From Sisyra terminalis (Eukaryota; Arthropoda; Insecta; Neuroptera; Sisyridae), in contig OY292275.1 of the NCBI GenBank assembly GCA_958496175.1, positions 1,860,001 through 1,924,000 on the forward strand: a stretch of 64,000 nucleotides of DNA, in the 5' to 3' direction. Position 1 is the first letter of the stretch, and every line of letters starts with the position of its first letter. A program made the position numbers and the translations under genes. Shown here piece by piece: positions 47,721 through 59,240 of the stretch. The notes beneath the pieces were generated by a model, which was not told the origin of the DNA, did not search any database, and worked only from the letters and a program-made list of their open reading frames with translations.

Positions 47721-48152
47721 ACAATCATTGGCTTTTGTTTACGACAATAAAATGATCAGGGTAGGTTACGATTTTTTTATAAATAAAAAAAAAGAAAAAC
47801 GGTAAGTAAATCGAAGTTTATAGGTCAAACCCGAGTGAGTTTTTTTTTTTGTTTACATCAATAACATTTACTATGGAAAATTCATGCGATAATAAATAGC
47901 CATTGGTTGCTTAAAACAAAAGTAAAAATTCAAACAATTTGATACTCTTTTGTTTGGAAGGGGATTTTCTTTGTTTTCAAAGCCAACTACGAATTTCCTT
48001 AAAATGTAAAACCTAAACTATTTTAAATCTTTCGTAGATAGAACAATTGAAAAATTTTTGAAACAATCGTTTCCTTTGTTTCCAATGCTAACTAGTTGTT
48101 CGTTTTTCTTTTTTATTTAAATACATAATTTGGCCTACTAGATAAATGAAGG
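47721..48152. other. AT-rich stretch downstream of recursive exon 3
   Basis: No repeat period or gene seen. Unlike the corresponding positions beside ratchet points 1 and 2, it is not GC-rich. Confidence 0.35.
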
Positions 48153-48158
48153 ACTTAC

Positions 48159-48219
48159 GACTTCCTGGAAAGGCAGCAAATTGAATGGTGGAAAAACAAA
48201 ATTTGTTTCGTTGACTTAC
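48159..48219 (-). other. Recursive-splice exon 3 (61 nt)
   Basis: Minus-strand segment starting GTAAGTCAACG directly after the acceptor CAG and ending before C|GTAAGTCC (GTAAGT at 48158-48153). Frames 0 and 2 are open and frame 1 starts with TAA. Its length is 1 modulo 3. Together with exon 1 (56 nt) it would add 117 nt, a multiple of three, which may be coincidence. It also contains an internal TTTCCAG that could act as a minor acceptor. Confidence 0.65.
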
Positions 48220-48250
48220 CTGAAAAGAAAAAAAAGAAGATTAGTTAGTA
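48214..48250 (-). promoter_or_regulatory. Recursive splicing ratchet point 3
   Basis: Minus strand: TACTAAC (48250-48244), then a TCTTCTTTTTTTTCTTTTCAG tract with CAG at 48222-48220, directly fused to GTAAGT (48219-48214). Branch point, pyrimidine tract and zero-length exon junction are all near-consensus, and the last 10 bases of the acceptor (CTTTTCAG plus preceding T) match those of ratchet point 2. Branch adenosine to AG distance is about 25 nt. Confidence 0.75.
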
Positions 48251-49362
48251 AACATTTTTTTTTTTTTGGAAAAACAAAAATTGAATAAAGATTTGATCTA
48301 AAGGTCGTCGCTAAAAATTGTTTAATTGTTTTGACGGTATAAACAAAAGAAAAAGAAAAACAAAAGAGAAATGGATTTTAGATGGATCTTTCTGTTAAAG
48401 ACAAAGATTAAGTTACACATGAGTGGATGGATTTTCATAGCCAACTAAGTATTTTATTGCGAATTTTTTTTATTCAGTGAAAGCTTAGAAAAAACACAGT
48501 TTTAATTGGGGAAAAAAATTTCCTATAGTACCCAAACGGTATACCAATTGGTTCGAGACAACAATTAAAAATTTAACCCTATGACTGAAATAAACAATAT
48601 TTCATTTGTCAAACAAATGAATGATTTCATTTCAAATGTGCCACCACCCAACCACCCACAACACACATTGATCAAGTGTCCCTCGATAAATATCAATCTC
48701 GACTATAGGTGGCTTTGATAAATTGATTTCAATGAAAAAATTCCAATCAAATTAAAGCAAAAATCAAGTAGGCCATTCTAACGTCAAGCCACCTGAGAAT
48801 CTGTAATACCTAATCAATATTTCACCCGCAACTTTACCTCCTCCTCTTCATCCTCCTCCTCCATAAAACAAAATAAATCAAATTGATAAGTCACAGTTTT
48901 ATCGTAAGCTTTAGATAAAAACAAAAAAAAACTATTTATAGTTTTCTCTCTTCAATAATTGACACCTGAGGATGCAAGATTGAAAATGAGGTTAAAGAAA
49001 TTATAAGATGGCAATTTCCTTCTTCCTTAGCGCAATGGTTAATGAAGAAAATGAAAAGTTATGGGAAACGGGTGGATGGATGGCAGGGGGAGGAGGAGGA
49101 TGGGGGGGAAGTTGGAAAAAGTTGAAGACGTCGAATGACGTGGCTTATCTATCGTTCGTTTCCTGTTGAAAATGTTTATAAAATGCCAATAAGGTTTATT
49201 TATTCCGCTCGGATTTTTTCTCCATGTCTCTCCTTCTCTTATTTGAAATGCATTAAGTGGTTTTGTCTTTGTTCCACCTCAACGGACTGTAAAGGAAATT
49301 CAAAGACATCATCATAAAAACCAAGATGGGCATTTATATAGATTTGTTGGTTTGATTGATTT

Positions 49363-49364
<2 letters not shown>
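48251..49364. other. Single-copy stretch upstream of ratchet point 3
   Basis: AT-rich at first, then mixed composition with CT-rich (48835-48865) and GGAGGAGG/GGGGGG (49083-49110) tracts. The plus-strand frame 49135-49317 is not recognisable. No repeat unit. Confidence 0.3.

Positions 49365-49366
<2 letters not shown>

Positions 49367-49404
<38 letters not shown>
49367..49404. repeat. (GA)19 microsatellite
   Basis: Uninterrupted GA dinucleotide run, read as (TC)n in the minus-strand transcript. Runs like this bind GAGA factor in insects (established), and as RNA would be a long pyrimidine tract. It lies 48 bp from the next CAGGGGAATTACA-type word. Confidence 0.95.
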
Positions 49405-49410
<6 letters not shown>

Positions 49411-49451
49411 AAAAAAATGCAAGTTTTATCGACAATAAATAAAAATTTTAA

Positions 49452-49615
49452 TGTAATTCCCCTGGAACGATTTTTGTCTTCAAATTCACATGGAAACGAG
49501 TTGAAAAATGGACACTTATCAAAAGACGAACGTATAAAACAATTGAAAGTCGATTCCCATATGTAATAGATATCCTAAGCCTACTATAACTTCAAACACC
49601 TCGTAATTCCCCTGG
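49452..49615 (-). repeat. Two CAGGGGAATTACA words, inverse orientation
   Basis: TGTAATTCCCCTGG at 49452-49465 and GTAATTCCCCTGG at 49603-49615 are 151 bp apart, close to the spacing in the main array. They lie 1.2-1.4 kb upstream (transcript sense) of ratchet point 3. Confidence 0.85.
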
Positions 49616-50640
49616 AATGAGTTAGGTCACGATTTTCGACCTAATTCGCGTATTTTTATCAAAAATTTGACCAAATAACAAATGAAATTGGTTAAAAAAT
49701 AAAACAAAAAATATTTTTTCAAGTACTTCATATGAAATTTTGCGTGGGAAGTCATAAGAAATTTGTTCAAAAAAAAAAAATCGCATCCATACATTTTTGC
49801 TCGAATCGATTTTTCTGTGAATTTTATCAAACGTGACGTTCATTTTTTTTTTTATTGTTTTTGTCGACGTGTCTTTGTTTGACGTTTTGCAAAATAGATG
49901 AAAATACAAAAAAAAAAAATCGTGTTGCATCAGCGAAAAATTGCAATCAAATCAAACCGATTTGGTTCAACATTATTGTTGCGACTTATTCAAAAAACAA
50001 AAACTCTAATTCTTGCACTTTTTTTTGTAATTGTTGAACGAAAATGATTAATTTTCAATTTATTTTTAAGTATTCCGAAAAAAAAAATTTTTTAACAAAA
50101 AATAAATCCCAAACACTTAAAAACCTACATTTGCCCTCAATATAAACCTTCATCGAAAACAACCCCATCACCCCACACCATTTTCCCTCACCATACTTCC
50201 ACCAAATGCCTTGAAAATGTCCTAATAAAAAAAAAAAATTATTACTCTAACATTTCGAAAAATTCAAATTACCGGCAAAACAGTTGAAGTATTTGAAATC
50301 GTTGGTGATTACTTTGTTATGATTTTCTAGCGAAACAATAAAATTTGGAAAAATAAAAACAAATGAACAAAACAAGGTCACTACGACCATTTTCATAAAA
50401 CTATTGAAAATAACAGAGAATTTTATTATCTCTTTTCTCTACTCTCTTCTATCAAGAAAAAAACAAAATAGTGAATAAATTTCACATTTAACAAAAAAAT
50501 AAAAAAATAAAAAAAGACTCCTTGCCTCTTCCCCTTAAACAAAGGAACCCCATATAAAACAATGGAAAACTGGAAAGTTCCTTAACTTACGTAACTTTTA
50601 AGCTATTAGTTCGAATCTACTCAAATTTTAGTATCAATCG
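49616..50640. other. AT-rich stretch, no gene recognised
   Basis: Contains overlapping low-complexity minus-strand frames (49622-49930) of F/K/I composition and long A runs. Nothing recognisable. Confidence 0.4.
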
Positions 50641-52640
50641 AAACCCTAAAACATTCCTAATTTAAGGGTGAAAAAAAATTGAAAATCAGTAGTTGAACCC
50701 AAAAAAAAAATCGCTTACTTATTTAGTAGTAAGAAAAATTAGTAACTTTGGGAAGCTGTACCAGCCAAAGCGTTTGCCAAATAAAAAAACTTTCCCAATG
50801 AATACTATAGTAAATTTTCTGGTCTACAATTTTTCTTCTTACCAATTTTTGCAAAATTCGCACCGCAATTGAGAAAATTGCCAAAATATTTCACAACCTT
50901 TCAATCTCGTTAACATAATATGTCTTTTATAATACAGTAGGCTATGATAAATATAGATTATCACTTGTTTTCACATTGCGCAAATTATTTCAAGTAGAAA
51001 AGGAAAAAAAATCAATAAAAAAAACTATTTGTATTGAGGAAACCCATTTTTGAAAAAAGAAGAAAAATTATGAAACTTTAAAAAGCTGTACCATTCAAAC
51101 CGTTAGTCAAATAAAAAAAGTTTTCTAACAAAAATAATAGAAAATTTTCTGCTCTACAATTTTCTTTCTTACCAACTTTTGCAAATTTCGCACCGGAATT
51201 AAGAAATTTGCTAAAATGTCTATCAACCTTCTAATATATATACAAATGCCTTTCATGATAGAGTACGCTATGATTAACATAGATTTTCATTTGTTTTCAC
51301 AACTATGCTTTTTGCTCAAGCAAATTCCCAATTTGCAAGCATAAAAAGCTGGCTTTTTATCAATTCTTATAACCACTAACCACAAAAAAAAATTGGTAAG
51401 TTTAAAGAGTTATATCTCCTAAAGCGATAGTCGAAAAAGGAAAATTTATTAACAAAAATAAGAGCAAATTTTCATTGTAACAATTTCGATTCTTAACAAT
51501 TTTTGTATATTTTTCATCACAATTGCAATATTTGCAAAAATGTTCCTCAACCATCGAATTCATTGATTAAAGTATTTTCCTATACAGTAGGCTATGGATA
51601 ATGTAGATTTTCTTCTGTTTTCCCAACAACGTTCCTTTTTTGTTTCACACAATTTCTCAATTGGCTAACATAAAAAGCTGCAATGATTCAATCAGTTCTT
51701 TTAACTGAACATTAACTACATAGGAAAATTGACGAGTTTGAAGTGTTATATTTTACAAGGGGTTGGTTGAAAATAAAAAATTTACTAATGAAAATCATAG
51801 CAAATTTTCTTCGCAACAATTTTGATTCTTAGATTTTTTTGTAAATTTTTCACCGCAATTGAAATATTTGCTAAAATGTTCTTCAATTTCCCAACGCATT
51901 GATTAAAATCTTTTCCTATACAGTAGGCTATGGTTAACAAAGATTTTCACTTGTTATAAGCCCTATTTAAGTAACTACTACCTCAAAAAAAAATGCGTCC
52001 CTTAAAGCTTTTTGAAACTTCCAAGAAATTGGGAAAAAAAAACAAAAGCCAAACGATTTTTGGTTGAAAAAACAATGGACTGACGCAAAATTTTCCTGTA
52101 GTCTCATTTGCTTAATCAATTAAAACAAAACACCGAAAAAAAAAATAATCTAACAATAGAACTTTAACATTTGAGGGGGGCAGCAACCATTGTGCAAAGT
52201 GCAAAAGTTTGGCGAATATCTCTAAAAGTATAATCGACAGAAAAAAAAAATATTAAAGAAAATTCTAGCAAATTTTCCGGTCGACAATTTTGATTCTTAC
52301 CCATTTTTTCATATTTCACCCAGAAATTGAGATATTTACCCAAAATGACCGTCAACCTTCAAATCAATTAGATATTCGAATAGAGTAGGCTATGCTGGAG
52401 ACTTAAGTCTTAGGTTTTTGTTTTAGTTCTCTGAATAAAGATCTCCAAAAAAACAGGTGGTTCTTGGAAAAATTTCAAACAAAATTTAAATGTATTCCTA
52501 ACTTTATTCAATTATCAACAAAAAGAAAGAAAGAAATGAATTTCGCAATAATTGCAAAAACAAAACACTTTCGTGGGAGCTCTTAATAGGCTGGTGTAAT
52601 TTGTTTTAAACAAAAGAAAAACATCAACAAAGATCAAATA
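50641..52640. repeat. Degenerate array marked by ACAGTAGGCTATG, copy A
   Basis: Units of about 300-350 bp end in (A/T)(C/G)AGTAGGCTATG(A/G) (near 50936, 51262, 51586, 51921 and 52384) followed by ACATAGATTTTCACTTGTTTT. They start with a TCTACAATTTTTCTTCTTA(C/G)-type segment. The block is broadly collinear with 58100-59680 (for example TATATCTCCTAAAGCGATAG near 51411 and 58481), an offset of about 7.07 kb. Confidence 0.8.
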
Positions 52641-52930
52641 ATCGAATTGTAACTAAAATACATAACACTATATCATGCACGATTTACTGTCGTTTTTCAA
52701 CTAAGGTCTTTAGCGACTCTAGAGTGCAAAAAAGCCGTAAACTGAGATATACCGAAAATTTGTACATTACAAAATTTGAGCCCAACACCTACCGGTTTTG
52801 GAGCGATTACTTTAACCACTCTAAAAAAAATTAGAAAAGGCTTCCATAGAGTATATAGACTCCTTCCCCCTTCAGATCACCCTCTCTGAAAATTCAATTA
52901 AAACAAAAGAAGCCCATATAAAACAATGGA
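52641..52930. other. Short non-repetitive stretch, no gene
   Basis: No open frame or signal worth calling. Confidence 0.3.
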
Positions 52931-52932
52931 AA

Positions 52933-53605
52933 ACTGGTAAGTTCTATTGATTTGGAACTCCTGTAACTTTTAAACTATAAGTTTGATTGCATTCCAATTT
53001 TCATGGCTAATCGAAGAAATACTCAACCACCCTTCCACACCCTAAATTTGGGGTGGAAAAAGAAAAATTTATGAAATTATTTGTAAATGAGGCCAGAAAA
53101 TCATTTGCATACTCTTGATTCAAAAGTTGAACTTTGAACCTCATTTTGACCCATTCAACAGGTGGAAAATCGAAAATTTCCACCACCTGTAAGTCGTTTA
53201 TATTCTTGAGGAACCACTAAATCTGAAATTTCATTAGTAAATAAGGTAAAACAATTGAAATTCGGTGAAAGTTTCAACCCTCAATTTAATGAGTCTATTG
53301 ATTTGGAACTTCTGTAACTTTTAAACTATTTGTTCGAATTGCCTGGCAATTTTCATGGCCAATCGAAGAAATACTCAACAACCCTTCCACACCCTAAATT
53401 TGGGGTGAAAAAAGAAAAATTTATGAAATTATTTGTAAATGAGGCCAGAAAATCATTTGCATACTCTCGATTCAAAAGTTGAACTTTGGCCACCATTTTG
53501 ACCCATTCAACAGGTGGAAAATCGAAAATTTCCACCACCTGTAAGTCGTTTATATTCTTGAGGAACCACTAAATCCAAAATTTCATTAGTTAATCAGGCA
53601 AAACA
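52933..53605. repeat. Tandem duplication, 351-bp unit, two copies
   Basis: TCTATTGATTTGGAACT at 52943 and 53294 marks two highly similar copies. They share AATACTCAACCACCCTTCC-type sequence, AGGCCAGAAAATCATTTGC and a CCACCACCTGTAAGTCG segment. Each copy has a CACCTGTAAGT on the plus strand that resembles a donor, but there is no associated exon. Related CAATGGAAAACTGG sequence appears near 50560. Confidence 0.9.
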
Positions 53606-53645
53606 GTTGAAATTCGGTGAAAGTTTCTCCCATCGAATTAATGAG

Positions 53646-54059
53646 TCAAAGTGCAAATTGGTATTGCAATTGGACCCAAAGGAAAATGATTCGTGTGATA
53701 ATACTATCAGGTGGTGATGATGATGATGCTTTTGCTCTTCTGATGGGACAGGTTGTCGTCGAATTTGAGAATGCCGTCGCGTATCCTGTTTCACAGTGAA
53801 CGTGGATTTTTCGAACGATCAACGTTCGTTCGAATTTCAATTTAAGTTTCCAACAAACGCAACAGCTGATATGTCTTGAGATGATTCTCGGCTCTTGTTC
53901 CAACCACCTGCTCTTGTTCTCCTCCGTGGCCAACTTTGTCGTCAGCAGCAGCTGCTGCTGTGGCAGCTTCCTTCCTCCGGCAAACCCTCCGCCGGACCAG
54001 ACCCCCACGCTAATCTCCCAAATTAACAGTATAAAAAAAACATAAATCAATTTGACCAA
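53646..54059 (-). other. GC-rich island with a 137-codon minus-strand frame
   Basis: An open frame on the same strand as the inferred host gene, beginning with a TTG codon and a hydrophobic stretch (LIYVFFILLIW), then GGGFAGGRKLPQQQLLL and a Ser-rich tail (KASSSSPPDS). G+C content is clearly higher than that of the flanks. There is no ATG at the 5' end and no convincing acceptor, and I recognise no domain. It could be an alternative exon, a regulatory island with CAGCAGCAGCTGCTGCTG-type repeats (53944-53960), or chance. Confidence 0.18.
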
Positions 54060-54740
54060 AAACCGGAATTTTCCACAATCACAAAGCGAATTTTGCCAAG
54101 TTATTGCAGCGAAAAACCTTCATTTGTTTCGAAAAACAAAATTTGTTTTGGAGTTTTCCCTACGGTGTACCAATCATAGACATCAATACTTAGCCTTCTA
54201 TATATCACTGTTTTTCCCAAATAGCTTCGCTTTTCTTTTGTTTTTTTTCGTTGTTTTCGACTGTCCAATGTTTTATAAACAGCCAACTACGACAGCCAGA
54301 ACCGTTTTTCTTCTTTAAATTCAACAAAAAAAAAAAAAAAAAAAACTCCAATAATAAATCAATAAATTGAAGCAAAGTTTTTCGAGTGTGACAGAAAGGC
54401 AAAAAAAAAAGTTGTGATTTATCGCAAACCAAACATTCGGTTTTGCTTATCAAACAAACATTATCTCTGTCTCTTCCCATTATTTCATTACAGTTGAGAC
54501 TTGGAAAAAAATCGATAAAAAAATTATCTTCGGATTCTTCGAGCAAAAAATTGATTCAAAAATTCTCTATCGCTCTTTTTTTGTGTTAAATTTGGGTCAT
54601 TTTTTTAATGAAAAAAAAGAGAAAAAATGGAAATATTATATAAAAGAATAACTCGTTTTCGTATCAAGGAAATTTTACTTTTCAACGACCGATCTAGACT
54701 TAGGAAATTGCCTTGAAATTTTCTATTGACCAGAGGTTTC
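54060..54740. other. AT-rich stretch, no gene recognised
   Basis: Contains a run of A at 54326-54345 and overlapping low-complexity frames on both strands. Nothing recognisable. Confidence 0.4.
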
Positions 54741-56340
54741 TCTTTGTCTTGTATATATGTATATGTGTGTATGTTTCAGTCTTAAAAATTCAATGTAAAA
54801 TTATATCAAGGTTTCTCGGTTATTTCAAATGTGAACTATTTGATAATATTTTTTTTTGATCAATTTTAGAAGTTTTATGACCGAATTTTATTCAATCAAT
54901 TGCCAGAATAAATACGAGTCTGGTCTGACTTGCTTTTAAAAATGATCAAAGAGGCTTTTTCAAGAAATTAAAGAAAAAAATGAGAATCGCATTTAGTTTT
55001 TTATAAATATCAGGAAAATGGAGGCATCTAGCGTAAAACTTATAAGGAACGATTTTAAAGTAATTGAAATTTCCTACAAAAAAGGTTATATACATATTTT
55101 GTCTAGAATCAATATTTTCCTAAATAAAAAAGGGTGAAAAGTTAAATTCAAGAAAAACGAGTTTTATATGCGTGTTTTAGTCAGTCAAGTACAAGAATAG
55201 GTACACGTTTTGCCTGTTTTGATTTGAAAATAGATCAAGGAGGCTTTTTCTAAAAATTAAAAAAAAAAAAGAATCAAATTTAGTTTTTCATCCATATCTC
55301 AAAAATGGTGGCATCTAGAGTAAAATTTATAAGGAACGAAGTGAAAGAAAATTTAATTTCCCACAAAAAAGGTTATGATTATTTTTCGTCTAGAATTAAT
55401 ATTTTTCTGGATAGAAGGAAAAAACTTAAACATTAATTTTCCAATTTTGAGATTTATAACCAAATTTCATTGATAAGTAAGCATGAGTTTGGTCTATTTG
55501 GACAAATGAACAAGATGGCTTTTTTTTGATATTGAAAAAAATGAGAATCGCGTTTAGATTTTTACAGATATCTCAAAACGGGGGGCATTTAGGGTGAAAT
55601 TTATAAGGGGTGAAATGAAAGCAAATTAATTTTCTTAGAAAAACAGTTATGAACATTTTTCTTCTACGATCGATATTTTCGAAGATACAAGGAAATGAAA
55701 AGTTGAACGTTCATTTTTTTTCTGTTTGGTCTCAAATTTTGAGAACTATAATTAAACTTCATCCAGTCAAGTGCAAGAATAAATAAAATTTGGTCTATCT
55801 TGTTTTTACAAACGATCAAGGAGGCTTTTTCTTGAAATTGAAAAAAAAAAATGAGGATCGCATTTAGTTTTTTGCAAATATCTCGAAAATGGAGGCATCT
55901 AGCGTAAAATTGGTAAGGGACAGTAAGTAAATTAAATTTCCTACCAAAAAGGTTAAATAGATTTTTCTTCTATGATCAATATTTTTATAGATAAAAGAAA
56001 ATGAAGATGTTAAACGATTTTTTTTCTCCTTTTAAAATGAACTAATTGCATTTTTTCTTAAATTGTGAAATTTATGACCGAGTTTTATTCAGTCAAGTAC
56101 AAGAATGGGTACGGGCTTGATCTTTTTTGATTTGACAATGGATCAAGGAGGCTTTTTCTTGAAATTGAAAAAATGAGAATCGCATATAGTTTTTTGCAAA
56201 TATCTTGAAAATGGAGGCATCTAGCGTAAAATTTGTAAGGGATGAAATGAAAGCAAATTAAATTTCCTACCAAAAAGGTTATGTACGTTTTTCATCTAGA
56301 ATCAATATTTTTCTTGACAGAAGGAAATGAAATGTCACAC
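54741..56340. repeat. Tandem array, about 300-bp unit, five copies
   Basis: A GATCAA(A/G)GAGGCTTTTTC-like landmark occurs near 54951, 55240, 55513 (diverged), 55821 and 56148. Each unit continues with GAGAATCGCATTTAGTTTTT, AAAATGGAGGCATCTAGCGT and TTTCCTAC(C/A)AAAAAGGTTA. Intervals range from about 275 to 327 bp. Confidence 0.85.
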
Positions 56341-57300
56341 GTAAGAAGAAAATTTCGCATTCCTTGTAGATCCAGGTTAAACCGATCCTTAACAGGTGTT
56401 TTTTGCCCAAAACTTTAAAAACAAGTGTTTTTTCTCCAAGGAATATTTTTTGTTAAGAAAAATAAAATTATAAAATTAAAAAAATCATACGAATTTGCAA
56501 AGCAAAAATCATTATAATTCTTTTGACTTTGTGGAAAATCGAGGGAGATTCGCATGCTTAACCAAGCAATTAAGAGACAACGGTTGAACGCACCCGCACC
56601 TCGTCACCCCGCCCCGTCCCGTCCCGCCCTGTCCCATCCAGCACCTACTTCATTCGAATCAATTCAAATTTTCTCAACTTAATGAATCTACATGTTTAAA
56701 AGTAATTAAAAAAATTTGCTCTAAAAAAACCTGAAATTTATAATGTAAACACGAATAATATTTCGTGAGAGAATAATAATCTGATTATAATTAAATTCCG
56801 TTGTGTGTTATTTCCAACATTGTCCAATTTAGGCACAAATGTAATTCCCCTGGCCAACATTTGCTCCAATGTTACAAATCTAACTTTGGGTTTTCACGCT
56901 TTTTCATTGCAAAACAATTGAGTCAACGAACTTAAAATCTTGTAGACATGTGACTCTTGGCAACAATTAAGTTTCAATGCCTGCAACAATGGCCAAAGCT
57001 TGCGTTTAAATCAACTTTCTTTGTGGACATAAAATCCAAGAAATAAATACTTTTCCGTGAAAATTAATGGAAAATATTGATAACAAACGCTAACAGGGAA
57101 AAAATTTAATTGACTTTTGTATCTTTGCATTGTGTACAATGCAAAGATTGGCACTATTATTGTAATATTATTTATTTCGTTCGCATAAATATTCAAAAGT
57201 GAAATTTTCTCTCAAACGCACTATAAGCATGCAGCATTCTCTAGTTACAATAAGAGAAATGCTGTAACCATTTCCGCAATGCTAATTTAATTTATCCAAT
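56341..57300. other. Mixed stretch with GC-rich patch and one CAGGGGAATTACA word
   Basis: A short GC-rich patch (56585-56650) carries CGTCCCGTCCCG-type repeats. The inverse word TGTAATTCCCCTGG is at 56840-56853, isolated from other copies. The rest is AT-rich, with no gene. Confidence 0.45.
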
Positions 57301-58099
57301 TTTTTCTCTATCTCTTTCTCCCTATGCCTCTCTTTCAATTTGAACGATTTACGTGCGAAAATTTCCTCATTCTCATTATTTTCTCTATTTTTTTTTTTTT
57401 GATTAACTTATTTGATATAATAATGACTAAAGAGTAAATTGATGCCCTCCCCTCACTTCTCGCTTGCCAAAATTTCAATTTAAAAACAATTTTTTTTAAA
57501 AAAGAGGCTAAAATTTTTAAAGAAAAATCAATGCTTATTAGGCAGTCTTTTCTAGCCAAACCACTGAACCGATTTTGATGAAAATTGATGTGGAGATTGT
57601 CGACTACTTGCTTAAAAATATGGCGGTATTTTGGTGTAATTTTTTTTTCTATGTTGATCACTAAATCATTCAAATTTTTATTTTTCATAGAAATGGCAAT
57701 TTTTCAAGTTCAACGTAAGAAAATTTGGATTTCTCTATTTAATACTTAATAGGTGATTTAGTAGGCCATGACGTTTTCAGTAAAATCGGGACCAATAGTT
57801 CTAAAAATATATGAGGAAAATTTTTCTACTGACTTTTAAAATATTTGGTTTTTCTCCCAAAATAAAGGAGACAGAGATGAGGGGGGTGAGATGGATGTAA
57901 TAAATATCGTTCTCAATTATTTATTCTTTGCAACATTTGCATATTTCTTACAGAAATTGAAATATTAGCCAAAATCTTCTCCTTCACTTACACAAGTCTT
58001 TTATGACAGATAAGGCCATGCTAAACATAGGTTATCACTTGTTTTAATATTATGTTCACTTGTTTTCACAAAAAAAAATAATTTCAACAATAAAAAACA
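57301..58099. other. AT-rich stretch with transposon-like fragment
   Basis: An ATG-started minus-strand frame at 57335-57688 (117 codons) has low-complexity ends. The plus-strand segment near 57548-57595 (AGCCAAACCACTGAACCGAT, then TTTTGATGAAAATTGATGTG) resembles a sequence I associate with dispersed transposon remnants in arthropods, from memory and without certainty. I therefore do not call the frame as a gene. Confidence 0.25.
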
Positions 58100-59240
58100 A
58101 AAAAACCAACGATTTGTAGTTGATTTATACATTTTTTGCGTAAGAAAAATTAGTAACTTTGAAAAGCAGTACCAATCAAAGCTTTAGGCAAATAAAAAAG
58201 CTCCCTAACGAAAAATATAGTAAATTTTCTGCTTTGCAATTTTTCTTCTCACTAATTTTTACATATTTCGCACAGAACTTGAAAAATTTGCCAAAATATT
58301 CTATCAGCCTTCTCACCTGTTAACATTTGCCTTTTATGATAGAGTAGGCTATGATTAACATAGATTTTCATTTTTTTTTCTCAATTTGCTATCATAAAAA
58401 GCTGCAATACTTCTATCACTATTCTATCAGATCATATATTCCATAATTACAACAAAAAAAAAAATTTAAGTTTAAAGAGGTATATCTCCTAAAGCGATAG
58501 TCGAAAAAGGAAAATTTACTAGCGAAAATTATAGCAAATTTCCATTGCAACAATTTCGATTCTTAGCAATTTTTGTATATTTTTCACTACAATTGCAATA
58601 TTTGCAAAAATGTTCCTCAACCATCCAATTCATTGATTAAAGTATTTTCCTCTACAGTAGGCTACGGATAATATAGATTTTCTTTTGTTTTTTTCAACAA
58701 TGTTCTTTTTGTTTTAAACAATTTATCATAAAAACCTGCAATGTTTCAGTTGCTATTAGTTTTCGTAATCAATAATTACGTGGGAAAATTGGTAAGATTG
58801 AAGCGTTATATCTCACCAGGCGTTGGTCGAAATTAAAAAATTTAATGACGAAAATCATAGCAAATTTCCATCGCAACAATTTCGATTCTTAGCAATTTTT
58901 GATTTTTTTCCACCGTTACTGAGATATTTGCAAAAATATTCCGCAACCTTCCAATTCATTAATTAAAGTCATTTCCTATACAGTAGGCTATGGATAACAT
59001 AGATTTTCACTTGTTATAACCACTCTTTATGTTACTACAACCGTAAAAATACGTTCCCTAAAAGTTTTTTAGAACAATTTTTAGAAAATATTTCCAACAA
59101 AAAAAAAAAAGGTTAACGATTTTCCATTTGAAAATAACAATTGAATAATTGAGCGAAATATTTTCCAATAGACATTGAATTAATCAATTAAAACAAAACA
59201 CTGATAACAAAAAATATTTTAACAGTAAAACTTTAAGAGT
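58100..59240. repeat. Degenerate array marked by ACAGTAGGCTATG, copy B
   Basis: Collinear with 50680-52200 (offset about 7.07 kb, same orientation), with the same unit order: GTACCA-TCAAA near 58170, TATATCTCCTAAAGCGATAG near 58481 and TACAGTAGGCTA near 58653 and 58978. Similarity is clear but imperfect. Confidence 0.8.

Noticed and set aside
50585..50600. ACTTAC near 50586 as a further minus-strand recursive exon donor
   Set aside because: A GTAAGT is present, but no acceptor with a pyrimidine tract lies 50-70 nt upstream on the minus strand.
53181..53190. CACCTGTAAGT as a plus-strand donor
   Set aside because: It repeats in both copies of a tandem duplication, has no upstream acceptor or open exon and is opposite to the inferred host strand.
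57335..57688. 117-codon ATG-started minus-strand frame
   Set aside because: Low-complexity ends, and the middle overlaps a sequence resembling dispersed transposon remnants. No family recognised.
58310..58325. CTCACCTG as a fourth minus-strand ratchet point
   Set aside because: The minus-strand reading gives AACAG|GTGAGA, but there is no pyrimidine tract or branch-point word upstream.
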